57,281 nucleotides of DNA from Balamuthia mandrillaris (Eukaryota > Discosea > Longamoebia > Balamuthiidae). The stretch is from positions 1 to 57,281 of the forward strand of contig JAVKOQ010000328.1 in assembly GCA_031835245.1 (NCBI GenBank), read 5' to 3'. Below are positions 12,801 through 23,949 of this stretch, in pieces; within the stretch, counting starts at the first letter, position 1; the number at the start of each line of letters is the position of its first letter. A model generated the notes under the pieces. That model made no database searches and was not told the DNA's origin. It saw nothing but the letters and a program-made list of their open reading frames with translations. The position numbers were made by a program, and so were the translations under genes.

Positions 12801-15800
12801 GAAAAGTATGGCAACAACAAAGTGGGTCAACGGCGACAATAACGACTACGAATAATGTTGGGAACGAAAATCGGCTTTTGTTATTGAAGGAGGGAAGAAA
12901 GGAACCAGGTCCTAATTATTACTACGACGTTGAACTTATGGCCAAGAAACTCTTTCATCTCGTCCACCAAACCGAAGTAGGTGACGAGGACACAATAGAA
13001 GAAGAAGAAGCAACGATGGAATTCGATGAAGAAGCAAGAATGACTATAATGGAAATGACGGAAGAGAGACTCTCTTCAACGCTACGCAAGTTCTTGCTGA
13101 TGACTCGTCGCGTCAATCTCTCGTTGTCTCTCGTCGATGCTCAACTGCAGTATCTCGTCGCTTGGAAATCATTTTTGGAGGTTTCTGTTCTTCGTCAACC
13201 CGCTCTTTCTGTGTTCATGAATGCATCAGTATCCAAAGGAAAAGAAGAATCGAGTGTTGTTCTCTCGTTAATCCTTGGCTTAACTCAAGTTTTGGCTAAC
13301 GAGGAAAGAGAGGATAAGATACTGAATTTGAAGATGGAGGAGATTGCATCTTTGTTGCTTCTCTTGTTGCGGAAGCACTTCCAGTTTGCTCAAGCGTTGG
13401 GCGCAGAGAAAGCCAAGGGTTTATCTCTCTGCTTTTTCTCACTTTCTCACTCCCTCCTCTCTGCTAATCTCTTCTGCTTCCTTTTAGTTTTATTTCCTCC
13501 TATCTTACTTTCTTTCTGTGGCTGTGCTTTATACTAATGAATGTGAGAACAGGAAATGGAGGATGGACATTCCCAACAAAACGATTTGTGGATACATTGC
13601 GAACAGCAATGCAGCTCCGTTCCCAAGCCACTATATCTTTGTGGATATCTCTGCTCAGCTGTCTCCTTGTTACTGCCAAACACACTCCTCTAAGGTTTTT
13701 TTTTTTGCTTTCTCTTCGTGCTTCTACCTTCGTATTTGCATGAAAACAGTGCAATACGCTTCGCGTTCTTCGTTTATTCTTCTGCTTCATCTAACCCTTT
13801 TTCTCATTATAGCGAATGGCCCGAAGTAGCTCAAACTTTGATAATATTATTGCCACAACTAGGGCGTTGCTTGGAGCGACCTCTACTGCGCAATCTGGTT
13901 CTTTCTCTCTTTGCCATTCTCTTTAAATACAGCAACGGAACAACATATGACAACATTGAGACAACATCAAATGCTCTCCACTCCAACTTTCAAAGCAACG
14001 CCATCTTTGGCTATCTTCTAGACTTGCTTCAACAATCCTTTTCTGCATCGTCGTTCACATCATCCATTTCAACGCCTTCGTCCACCTCTGCAGCTTCTTC
14101 TACGCTTTTTGCCTCCTTCCACTTTTAAACCAACGCCTAGATTGATTCCTCTTCGCCCGCCTTCATTCGATATGTCGGGTCCACCAACTGCCACTTTCAT
14201 GCCTCCAACTTCCTCTCTTCCATCTGCTTCCACAACGTCAACTACAAGCGATATTTCTTCTCCTCCTTCATTGAAGAAAGAAGCGGCTGTTGAAGGCCCA
14301 CTTTCACATAGCGACGATTTGGAAACAGCAGAAATGTTACTTCATCTATTCTTGTCTTTTGCCTCCAACTCGTTGATGGCAGAGTCTTTAGCTCTAGAGG
14401 GTGTTATGTATCTGTTGTGCAATGACAGCTACCCATTCTTTCAAATGATAGACAACGCTTACAACAAAGTAAGTCTTGTACCTTCTTTTTTCGATTTGTG
14501 TTGGCTTGGTCCTGTTTTCCTTTTTTTGTTTTTGTTTTTTTTTTTTTTTGTTATCCCTTTCTCTCTCTAACAATGTCTTCCATGGTATAAGGACGGAGAA
14601 CGTAACCGATGGCACTCTGTGTGGTGTTTAGTGCTCGCGTTCGTGACGATGATGCTGCGCACACTTGGAGAAAGCGAAGCATTCGTGAAGCAAGTCACCG
14701 AGTTTATTAACGTACACCAACACCGTCTTTCACAAACATTACGCGTTATATCCCTTCTTCCTTCATCATCTCCAACATCATCATCTATTGGTCTCTCTCC
14801 TTTTTCATCTCTCACTTCAACTACGTCATCAACTCTTTTTCCCTCTTCATCATCTTCTCATCGAAATGTGGCACCACATATCACTCTTGCTGCATTGGAA
14901 GAGGCTGAAAGAACCACGGCTTTGCTCTATGAACTTGGTCGGCGTCCAAAGTATTGGAAGTTTTACTCTGCTCGTTCCTATCATCATTTTCGGTTTGTTT
15001 TTAATCTTTCTTTCTCTCTCTCTCTCTCTCTCTTCGCTCGGTATACTAATGTTAACACACATACACACACCACAAAATAAAAGAACGGCAATGTTGACCT
15101 TGTTGCAGAACAGTGTGGTACTTCTTCTTCCACCAACACAACTGGTTCGATGTGCTTCTCCCATTTCTCTCAATGAACGAAAGTTGATGACCACATTAGC
15201 ACTACCGTCGTCATCCTCCGCATTTTCTTTTTCTTCTCTTTCTTCAAAGCAACGCAACGAAGAACAAAACAACAAGAAAGATAAAGGAAAAGACAAGGAA
15301 AAAGAGAAAGAGAAAGAAACAGATGACTCTGACAGCGAAAAAGAAAACAAACAAAAACTCAACAAAGAAAAACGCAAACAGAGAAAAGGTTCGTTTCTGT
15401 TTTCCTCTAAAGATTACAATGCCAAACAAGAAGTCGACGATGCGGAGCCTCTCCTTCGCAAGCCTTTCTTCTTCCTCGTTGAACAACAGACCTATCACAT
15501 CCTTCGCAACGCTCTCTCCTTTGTTCGCATCATCTCACCAGACGTTCCTTTGACTCGGAGTGCCGAACGAAAGAAGAGCAGCGCCATTACAGATCTTGAT
15601 TTAGACACCTTCATTCCTTTGTTCACTCCCTCTGCTCATTTGGAGTTCACATCTTCATCACCTTCTTTACCTACTACATTAGCTGTCTCTGGAGCGAGCA
15701 AATGGATGCGTGGAATGGATGTTGAACATCCCATTCGAGGAGGCGGTGGAAGAAGAAGAGGTTCGCGAATGGAAGAAGAAGGAGATTATACTACAATGGC

Positions 15801-16440
15801 GGAAGAAAACGAAGGAGAGGAGGGAAGAAGAACGTCTCCTTCCATTGGCGCTTTGATCAAATCGATGAGCAGTTGTCTTGTGGCTTTGAAGAACATGTAC
15901 TATCCGGATGGCATGTACTCGTCCATTCTTGCTTCTCTGCATCCTTCTTCCTCTTCATCACCATCAAAAGATCAACAAGAAAGCGAAACGAACAACAACA
16001 CCATTTCCTCTTCCTCGGTACTCGCAACCGAGCTCGAAGACAGGCTCACGCAAAGCAAGTTACTGTTCTACTGCATGGAAGTGGCGCTCTATCTCATCTT
16101 CACTCACATCAAGCTATATCTCCTGAAAACAAAACCATTCTCTCCTGTTGCAAGAGAAGAAAGGCGTGCAGCGCAACAGCAACAAAACGGGGGGAGAAGA
16201 ATGGAGCAACAACAGCCGAGCGGAGAATATGCCCATCAGATGGAGATGGTGTGGCATCGCGTGCGGGATGAGGTCAGCATGGAGTTGGACACATGCCTGG
16301 TGAGGGCCGTCCGTGACTTGTCGCAGATCGCCTCATGGAAGGAGAAGAAGAGCGAAGCAGAACAAACGATGATACAGGAGAAAGTGGAGTTTTTCAAGAA
16401 CGCAAAACACTTTTTGAAAGAGCTCGTTCGAGATGTTTAA
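7100..16440 (+). CDS. NUP188: nucleoporin NUP188
   Basis: Predicted exons are 7100-7207, 7337-7510, 7750-7848, 7931-8128, 8204-8330, 8410-8551, 8632-8782, 8865-8963, 9059-9181, 9288-9836, 9952-10178, 10262-10439, 10534-10839, 10913-11758, 11853-12061, 12160-13418, 13553-13694, 13813-14049, 14141-14468, 14592-14992 and 15084-16440. They sum to 2419 residues; human NUP188 has 1749. NUP188-specific matches include YKPPSKESL, IADYYNDERLCLLRCV, ACLEIIFLVYYA, FGTKQPNYTLLNEV, MSYICVLILVESFNLESLL, PVLLAWASL and IPAGTRGRIFKVDNSLLIQWE. The protein is a helical-solenoid scaffold of the nuclear-pore inner ring, partner of NUP93. The extra length is mostly Ser/Thr- and Lys/Glu-rich insertions in the second half. 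The intron 14050-14140 is the weakest call, but it restores the frame. The start follows an oligo(A) leader. Confidence 0.92.
7261..7320 (+). repeat. (TC)n microsatellite in NUP188 intron 1
   Basis: About 25 TC units with a few interruptions. Shorter (TC)n tracts lie in other introns of the same gene near 7867-7893, 9186-9243, 9850-9881 and 15010-15032. Most begin soon after the 5' splice site. Confidence 0.95.
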
Positions 16441-16488
16441 CAAAAAAAAAAGTGCTATTCACAAAGTATTTTTCTTCCTTGTTCTCTT

Positions 16489-19400
16489 TCATCTTTTGTT
16501 TGTGGGTAAAGTTAAGAGCGCTGTCTCGTTTAGTTTTAGCGAAGTGGATTGATGTTGTTTGGCTTTGGAGCAAAGTCCTTCCAAGTGGCGAAGCACCGAT
16601 GATGACACTCCTTCCGGTGAAAACCTGTTTTTATGTTATTGCATTTCGTTAACAAGAGAGCGAAAAGAAGAAGGAGATAAGAGAAGCAAACGCACTGATC
16701 AGGTTGAAAGGTGTCCAATAGGTGATAAATCTGGAACACGGAGAGAGTGGGGAAGATGGAGGCTATCATGACTTCATCGCCGAACATTTCCTTATCGACC
16801 ACCAACACATTCGCCGCTTCCGTCGCGTGGCTTAAATATTGTCTGTTAAAACAATTATTAGTCAGAATAGGAAAATAGAGAAAACGTGGGGGAAGAGAGC
16901 GAGAGCAAGAGAGAGACAACGAGGAGATAAACCTGGCCACACCGAAAAGCTTTCTTCCTTGCTTAGAAACCCATTCTTCCAGCTGTGAGAGACCAAGTTT
17001 TATCTGGAAGCCGTTGCCGCAGGTGCACAGCTCCTTCCTGTCAACTAAAGTGTTGACGATGCGGGCGTTTGTGTTGTAGAACAGCTGACAAAAGAACTGT
17101 TGAATGACAGAGTCGAAGAGATGTTGTTGTCGCAACAGCTTTAGAGCTTTTGTCAACACGGAGGTGAACTCTTTGTTGGAAGATTCGTGTCCAGCTATCG
17201 AAGTACTGTGTTTTGGTGTTTTTTTTTTGTTTTTTGTTATTTGTGTGGCAAAAATAAATGATAAGAGGAATGTGGCCATACCCATCAGTAGCAAAGATAG
17301 ATAATTCCTGTTGAAGTATTCCACCAACTACGACAGTGTTTATGCTCTTTTTTTAAAAAAACAGTAAGAATAAAAAGAAGAATAACATAGAAGCGATAGA
17401 TACCTTCAAACAGTTGGAGACAAAGTTGGAGTAGATCTCGAATATGAGCCTTTCGAGCCGTTTGAAGAACTGAGCGACAGCATCGTCATCCTCCTCATCT
17501 TGGTCGTCTTCGTCATCGTATTGGTGACTCGTATCTCCGTTCTCGCTCGTCGGTACAAGCGCTGTTACTCGACGCGAAGGAGGTATCCATATGCCATTTC
17601 GTGGAATGTCGCCACTGTTCTCATCTTCGCTGGTCCCAACCTCATTCTCCAGCTGTTCATGAAAGTGGCAAACAAACGAAAGCCAACGAACAAGCATGAC
17701 GTTATCCTCGCGAGCAGCAGTCGAGACGTTCTTCAACGACGTAATGATAGCTGCCAACAGAGTTTCGTGTGGTGGGTCATCCTCTAATGCTCTCATTTCC
17801 ACCAACTCTTTGCACAGTTGAGCGGCTGAGATATGAGTTCCTTCCTTCGAGAAAGCGTTCTTCATGCAATAAATATGTTGTGTCGTTAACTGTTGAATGA
17901 CTTTTGTTTCTTCATCGTCGTCTTCTCTTTCGTCTTTGTGGTTTGCTTCTTTCTTCTCTTTCTTTTCTTTTTTCCTCTCTTCCTCCAATTTTTTGAGTTG
18001 TTTTTGAAGGCGTTCTACTGTCAGTTGTTTTTCTCGATTCTCTTCTTCCAAACGCTTCACGGCCTTTTCAGCTTTCTTCTTCATCTCTTTCAACCTCTCT
18101 TTTTCTTCCTCTTCCTCTTCATTTGCCTGTTTGCTCATGGTTTGATCTCCTCCATCATGTTGATGTTGTTGTTCTTGAAGTTCTTCAAGCTGTTCTTCCA
18201 AACGTTCTATGCGTTTCTTTTGCTCCTCTATTTTAGTTTTTCTATCATCTAGTTCTTCTTTCAACCGTGCTATCTCTTCTTCTCTTTCTTTTTCTTCTTC
18301 TATCTTTGTTGCATCCTTTTTCAGAGTCGCTGATTTGGCTTTTGCTTCAGCGGCCATTACACGAGCATTGCATTTCTCCTCCACTCTCTTCGCTTCGAGC
18401 TCGAGAGCTTTAACTTTGTCTTTCCATCGCAGCAGTTCTTTGTCCTTTTCCGCCACAATGAAGTTGGTCTGCTCCAATTCTGCGCTTACTCTCGCTATCT
18501 CAATCTCTAATTCTGCATTTCGTTTTTCCAACAACGACGCAGCAGAAGCAGAAGATTCGGAAGCAGCAGCAGCCGAAGCAGAGGACATGGTAGTGGCTTC
18601 TTTCAACTTCTCAAACTCTGCTCTCAACGCGGTAAACAACATTGCCTTTCGTTCCAGTTCCGCTGATTGCTCTTCTGTTTGCTGACGCAGTAGTTCCGCC
18701 TCTTTCGATAGTTTGATCTTTTCTTTGTTGGCTTGCTCCAACTCTTTTTCTTTTCTCTCTTTCTCCTCCTTCATAGCTGCGATCGTTTCGTTTGCAGCTG
18801 CCGCAGTCGCCATTAACTCTTTCTTGGTCAGCTTCTTATTGGTGTTATTGCTTTCTTCCTGTTTCTTCTTCTTCGACTCGAACCCGTCCACTTTTTTCTC
18901 TGCCGTTCGCAATTTGCTTTCCATGTTCTTCATATCTCTCTCCATGTCCCTCTTTTCTCTTTTTTCCACCTCCACCTTTCTTCTCTCCTCCTTCAACTCC
19001 GCTTCTAATCGTTTGAGCTCTTCTTGACTTTTTTGCGCCTCCTTTTGAATCTTTTTCAACTCTAGAACTTCTTTCTTCAGCTGTTTCACTTCTTGTTTTG
19101 AGCTGACGTCATTCAGTTGAGCGTCTTTCTCTCTCTCTTTCTCCATTTGTTGGAGCTCTTCTTGAGTTTTTTTCAACTCAGCTTGAAGTTTCTTGATTGT
19201 TGCATTCTTCTCTTCATCTTCAGCAACATGAAGAAGTAAATCTTTCGGAACGGCAGTTGAGGCTATCATCAAGTTTCTTGCGTGACCATCCTCCTTTGCT
19301 CCATCTTCTTTCTTTTCTTTCCCTTTTGTTACCTTCTCTGCGACAGCAACATTTTCGAAACTACGGGAAGGCGAAAGCGTTTTACCACCAGAAGAAGTCG

Positions 19401-20728
19401 TTTCTATGCTGCTGCTGTTACGAAGGGATGCAGTTGTTAACGTCGAAAGTGTTTCAACACTTTTGTCTTCTTCATCGCTCTTTTCTGCTCTCTTCTTCGT
19501 TACTGCTTTTTTCTTGAAGCCATCATCTTCATCTTCGTCATCATCATCCTCTGATGACTCTGTAAACTCGCTTTCGGTGTCGTCTTCCATTTCGGTGAAC
19601 TCAGCAACAGTAGTTTGCTCCTCTTCGGAGGCACCTCCCTCATCCACCGTTATCAAGTCATGCTCCACTCCATCTATCTTCACTGTGTCCTTCTTTCTTG
19701 TAGAAGATGACAGAGTGGAGGCATCTGTAATCGTCGTTGCTGCTGTTGGATCAGAAGAAGAAGATGATGAAGAAGATGCAGCGAGGGAGTCCGCCTCTGC
19801 TTTGGTAGCAATCTTTTTCTTGTTGTAATGCGTCCAAACGGTCTTCACGTCTGCTTTGATCGCTGGAACTTTGCCTTTGTCCTTTCCTGGAGTGGAAGAA
19901 GAAGCGGATGACTTGCTCTTTCCCCGGCCAATGATTTTGCTGCCTTTCTTCTTGTGATGCTCTCCTTTCATGACGAGAGGAAAGGAGATGTTCTCTTTGA
20001 TGCCGCTGGTCGCAAACTCGGTCAAGTCCACCACCGCTTTGGCCAACGGTTTACCTCCCCCACTGGTGCTCTTTTTTGATGAGGAACTGCTTCCCTCTCC
20101 CTTTTAAAGCAACAAATGCAAGAGAAGAACAGCAAATATGAAAACCTCAAAGAGAAACCAGAGAGCGGGGAGAGAGAGAGATGAGACAGAGACAGAGACA
20201 GCGTGAGCAACAAGAATAGCAAATATGAAAATCTCAGAGAGAAACAAGAGCGAGGAGGGGGAGACAGAGACATAGACAGAGAGACAGAGAGACAGAGAGA
20301 CAGAGAGAGAGACAGAGAGACAGAGGGAGAAGAGAGAAGCAGAGAAGCAGAGGGAAGAAGAGAGGAAACGAAACCTGTTGTTTCACCAAGAGTTCGAGTT
20401 TCTTGCCTTCGTACTTGAGGGAGGAGGGGTCCTGAAAGAGGGTGCAGTGCAGCGTGAACTGGTCCCCAAAGACAGCGATGCCGCTGCGGATGGCGCTGGT
20501 CTTGCTCTCCCCCCTGTTCTCCGCCTTGGAGCCGCGCCGCCACGCGATCGCCACCTCCTTGCCGTTCAGCTCTTTGGAGAGGTTGTAGAGCGTCTTGAGG
20601 GTGAGCTCGATCTGCACCTTTATTTCCGTCTTTTTCTTTGGCATCTTTTTGCCGCTGCTCGATTTGCCGCCGTGCTTCCCTCCGCCTCCTGCTGCTGCAT
20701 TCGTTGTTGACGATGATGTTTTGTTCAT
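16489..20728 (-). CDS. NT-C2 / coiled-coil / DIL-domain protein (DIL-2)
   Basis: Predicted exons on the minus strand are 20728-20375, 20100-17404, 17327-17282, 17194-16933, 16842-16696 and 16624-16489, giving 1213 residues. Residues ~30-160 resemble the EEIG1/EHBP1 N-terminal C2 (NT-C2) domain, with KVQIELTLKTLYNLSKELNGK, EVAIAWRRGSK and, after the intron, AVVDLTEFATSG. Residues ~280-850 are a long coiled coil rich in Lys, Glu and Ala. From ~860 to the end lies a DIL domain, with ELCTCGNGFQIKLGLSQLEEWV, EAANVLVVDKEMF and QIYHLLDTFQPDQ. NT-C2 domains bind membranes and Rab-linked partners; DIL domains bind cargo. A membrane-traffic tether is therefore inferred. The gene is convergent with NUP188, stop to stop 48 bp apart. 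Confidence 0.85.
20101..20374 (-). repeat. intron 1 of DIL-2, TC/TGTCTC-rich on the sense strand
   Basis: On the plus strand the intron reads as GA-rich repeats with (GAGACA)n-type units around 20163-20345. On the sense strand it is therefore TC-rich, as in other introns of the window. Two imperfect copies of an AAGAACAGCAAATATGAAAA-like segment occur near 20115 and 20210, so part of the intron is itself duplicated. Confidence 0.8.
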
Positions 20729-21120
20729 TTATTTTTTTGATTTTTTTTTTAAAAAAAAAGTGTTTCAAGAAAAAGAAAGTTTTTAGAGAGAGGGTGGATG
20801 AAAGAAGAAGAAGGATAAGGAGGGAGGGAAGGAAAGGAAGGGGAAGGAAGGAAAAAGGTCACCTTTGGATCAAACCTCAAATTATTTTTTTTTCTTGGCT
20901 TTCTTTTCAGTTTTTGTTGCTAATTATTATGAAACAGTTTATCGAAAAAATCGACAGAAAAGAGAATAAGAAAAAGGCACAGACAGAACAAAAATTGCAG
21001 CATTTGACAACAAACTGTGTTCGATTATTATTTGTCGACATTCGAACAGAACAAAATTTGCACCATTTGAGAACAAATTGTGTTCCATTTGACATTCGAC
21101 AAAATCGTCGACATTCGGTC
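20729..21120. other. intergenic region between DIL-2 and the F-box/ankyrin pseudogene
   Basis: Directly upstream of the DIL-2 start (minus strand) lies a T-run next to an A-run (20741-20759). Further on is purine-rich DNA, then an imperfect 63-bp tandem duplication listed separately. The open frames here are low in complexity and I do not support them as genes. Confidence 0.5.
20983..21108. repeat. imperfect 63-bp tandem duplication
   Basis: Unit 1 starts at 20983 with ACAGAACAAAAATTGCAGCA and unit 2 at 21046 with ACAGAACAAAATTTGCACCA. Both continue with TTTGA(C/G)AACAAA(C/T)TGTGTTC and end in an ATTCGA-like or GTCGAC element. It sits just upstream of the F-box/ankyrin relic. Confidence 0.75.
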
Positions 21121-21890
21121 GACAGAAATGCCTTGCTGCAGGAAGAGCTGGTCGGGCATGTCCTCCTGCTTCCTCCTGCCGAATGGAGCGGTGGGGTTGG
21201 CCGCCAGGACCTGCCGCCGATGGTTCTTTTGCGCTTGTTTCCCGCCGGAGGTGGACAACGACAAACGCAGGCTCTCGATCCCGTGGGCGTGCAGCTCCGG
21301 GAATGGGGCGCTACCCCAACGGCTACCACTTATCCAACGAGACCTCTGGAGAAGCTGCGGCCCAAGGCAACTTGGCGGTGCTCAAGCACGTCAATGAAGA
21401 GAACCAGCTCCTGGACCAGTGGACCTTCTCTCAGGCTGAGAAGCCATTTGGAAGTGTCGCAATGGCTGCAAGACCAACTCTGTCCTTGGAATGAATGGCG
21501 GATGTGCAACAACGCTGTAGCCAAAGGCCACCTCGAGGTGTTGCGGTGGCTGCAGCAAAAAGGTGGCTTGTTGATAGATAGTTGGACTTTGTGCCAGTGC
21601 ATCCAGGGGAGGCCACTTGAAAGTTTTGAAGTGGTTGCGGGAGAACGGATGTCATTGGGATGAAACTAGGGCACTTGGAAGTGCTGCGGTGGGCCCATCA
21701 ACAGGACTTGCACTGGCCAAAGGAGGACGCTTGTCGTCTTGCAGCTGCCAATGGACAGTCGGAAGTGTTGAAATGGCTGAGAAAGACGGCGCAGTGCGCA
21801 TGGGATGAGAGAAGCTGCAGTGAGGCCGCCAGGTGCAGGCAACTTAAGTCGTGAAATGGGCACGTGAGAATGAAAGTTTAGTTTTTGTTT
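21121..21890 (+). pseudogene. decayed F-box/ankyrin-repeat gene
   Basis: Similarity to the intact F-box/ankyrin gene at 5389-6759 is split over all three plus frames. An F-box start (LLQEELVGHVLL) is near 21130. The F-box end, in another frame, is near 21195 (ARTCRRWFFCACFPP, then IPWACSS). Repeat pieces follow: GNLAVLKHVNEEN, then KGHLEVLRWLQQKG near 21525, VLKWLRENGCHWDET near 21620, LGHLEVLRWAHQQ near 21665 and VVKWAREN near 21849. At least five frame changes and an early stop separate these, so no intact product is possible. It is a host gene relic and does not look like an intron-split gene, because the pieces abut without splice sites. Confidence 0.8.
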
Positions 21891-23077
21891 TTATGCTATA
21901 ACAAAGTCTTGTAACAATACAATCAACAGTACAAGGAAGCAAGTGCCCAACATCCAAAAGGGGCCTACGGACCAGAAGCCAATTGGGATGGCAAAGTAGA
22001 ATCCTCGCAGTCCAAGCGTCCAGTAGACTGCAGCAGCTGTCATTTGGTGTTTTAGTACGCTGTAATGCAGTTCCCACTTCTTTTTTCCCTTTAGCGTGAT
22101 GGCTCTTCCCAAAGCATCTTTCTTGTCATCTTCGTTGACGTGAGAGGTATTCGCTTCAACTTGTTGGCTTGAGGTTGTGGTTGAAGGAGTTCGTTTTGTC
22201 AAGTCAGTCTCTAAGTGGTGATTGTTGTTGTGGTGGTTCCATTTCTTAAACTGGAAGACAGAATCGTAAGCGAAGGCAAGTAGGAACGCAACAAGAAAGA
22301 AACGGCAACTGTAGGAAGATAGAAGACTCCACAAGAAAGAAATGACGGAAAGAAACGGCAAGAACAAACGTAACTACAAGAAATGACAAGAAAGCAGAAA
22401 AAGAGCTACATATAAGACAACCCAACACTAACCTTGCCTAACCGTGACGAGGTTTTGCCCCATCCCTCTGCAGGGGGCTGTATACCGGCGAGAAAGGCAG
22501 AGTGATTGTAGCTCCGAATGGAGAGGGAGAAAAAGAAGAACGCAATAAAGAAGAGAATGGAAAGAATAGCCATTCGAAGGATGCTATTGTCGTCAAGCTC
22601 GTTGCCTGGATCGATTGCTGTAAAAAGGCGGTAGAACGGAAGAAGAAGAAGAAGAAGAAGAAGAAGAAGAAGAACAAGAAGAAGAAGAACAAGAACAAGA
22701 AGAACGAAGAAAGGGAAGACAAACGCGAAGAAGAATAAGCAAAAGAAGAACAAGAAGAACAAGAACAACTAAGTACCGATGTTAAGGATACCAAATCCAA
22801 CAATGATGCTCGTGGAGGCAAGAAAACTTGAGGCCATATTGTTGTTGCGAAAAGTTTGAATCGCCAGGATGGGCTCCACCTCCGCACGAAGCGCCAAGGT
22901 CCTCGTCCATTCCCGCCGGAAATGCAGGTTCTTCCCCAAAGTGACGGCCCCTTCCTTGAACACAACGACCCAAAAGTACATGATGTGATAGAGACAGAAC
23001 AAGGCCACGGACAAGGTGAGGCAAACGATCTCGTTGGTGCTGAGGTCGAGGTCCAGGGAGCTTAGCGATACACTCAT
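21891..23077 (-). CDS. DUF599 family multi-pass membrane protein
   Basis: Predicted exons on the minus strand are 23077-22777, 22617-22433 and 22250-21891, giving 281 residues. The family pattern is clear: an N-terminal membrane helix (IVCLTLSVALFCLYHIMYFW), then EVEPILAIQTFRNNNMASSF with LASTSIIVGFGI, a helix in exon 2, and a C-terminal block LGLRGFYFAIPIGFW followed by a last hydrophobic helix. Four membrane segments are likely. DUF599 proteins occur in bacteria, plants and protists and have no assigned function. The ATG at 23077 is chosen because the longer frame above it has no ATG before a stop. Intron 1 carries a TTC/TTG repeat on the sense strand. Confidence 0.85.
22638..22770 (-). repeat. 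(TTC/TTG)n microsatellite in DUF599 intron 1
   Basis: On the plus strand it reads as GAA and AAC triplets; on the gene's sense strand it is TTC/TTG. It fills most of the 159-bp intron. Confidence 0.9.
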
Positions 23078-23949
23078 TCGGGGTTCGCGCTGGTTGACAA
23101 TCTCCGCATTAGCAGGCACGCAGGAGTCAGACTTCCCAAGCTAAAGCTAAAGAGACTGCTCTTCTTGTTCGTTACGCACCTGCCTTAAAAAATGTTCTGT
23201 TCCCGGTGAGATCGATCGAAAATATGAAAATTAATTGGCTGGGAAGTTGGAGGGCCAATGGAAAATCGAAAATACTAGTGAAGGAGAATTTATGAAAAAC
23301 GATTGAAAGGCAAATTTCATGGCCAATGAAAAATCAAAATGCAAACTCTGAATCAGAAATCAAATCTGATTCCTCTCTCACGGTACACGAGTGCGAGCTG
23401 GGTGAGCCCCTGCTCTTCTGTGCTCCGCCCCCCCCAATGCGTTTTCTCTTTGACGATTTAGCTCACCCAGCAGCACTCACTGGGTCAAGCTCGCTGTCCC
23501 TTCCATGGTGGTGCGTGATAGTTGGGACAAAATAAAATAAATGAAACGGTGCACTTGCAAAGCTTCTTCTCTCTCTCTTGTGCTTTTTATCGATTGGGCG
23601 TCACCCACAAATCGAAGCAACCAAAATAAACCGCCCCTTTTTTTTTGTTGTTGGAAAAAAAAAATACAACGTAAAGCAAAATCCACACTTTTCTTTTTTT
23701 TTTCCATAACCTATCTCCGCACTTTTTGTCCTTTTGTTTTTGTCTTTTTTTAAAGGAGTATAAGGTAGAACATCCAAACAAAAAAAAAAAACGAAAGAAA
23801 AAAAAAAAGAATAAAGAAAATAAAAGAAAAGAAAAGAAAATAAAAATAAAATAAAATAAAATAAAAAAAATTATCCAAAAAGCAAAACAATAATTTCGGA
23901 ATAGAAAAAAAAAAAAAAGAAAACAACCAAAAAAGTCTTTTCGATAACT
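23078..23949. promoter_or_regulatory. divergent intergenic region, DUF599 (-) and Sds3-like (+)
   Basis: No supported gene lies in this 870-bp gap, so it should hold both promoters. A pair of related segments (GGCCAATGGAAAATCGAAAA near 23253 and GGCCAATGAAAAATCAAAAT near 23321) forms an imperfect direct repeat that contains CCAAT. The part next to the Sds3-like start (23755-23940) is an extreme A-rich leader with AAAAT and AAAG repeats. Confidence 0.45.

Noticed and set aside
14040-14140. Frameshift in NUP188 suggesting a pseudogene
   Set aside because: A 91-bp intron (14050-14140) with phase-correct joins restores the reading frame, and all other exons are clean.
7100-16440. First reading as NUP205/NUP192
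   Set aside because: The general solenoid fits both, but blocks such as IPAGTRGRIFKVDNSLLIQWE, FGTKQPNYTLLNEV and YICVLILVESFNLESLL are specific to NUP188.
20022-20374. Minus-strand frame with long Ser/Leu repeats downstream of the NT-C2 exon
   Set aside because: It is the TC-rich intron 1 of DIL-2; splicing restores the C2 domain and the frame.
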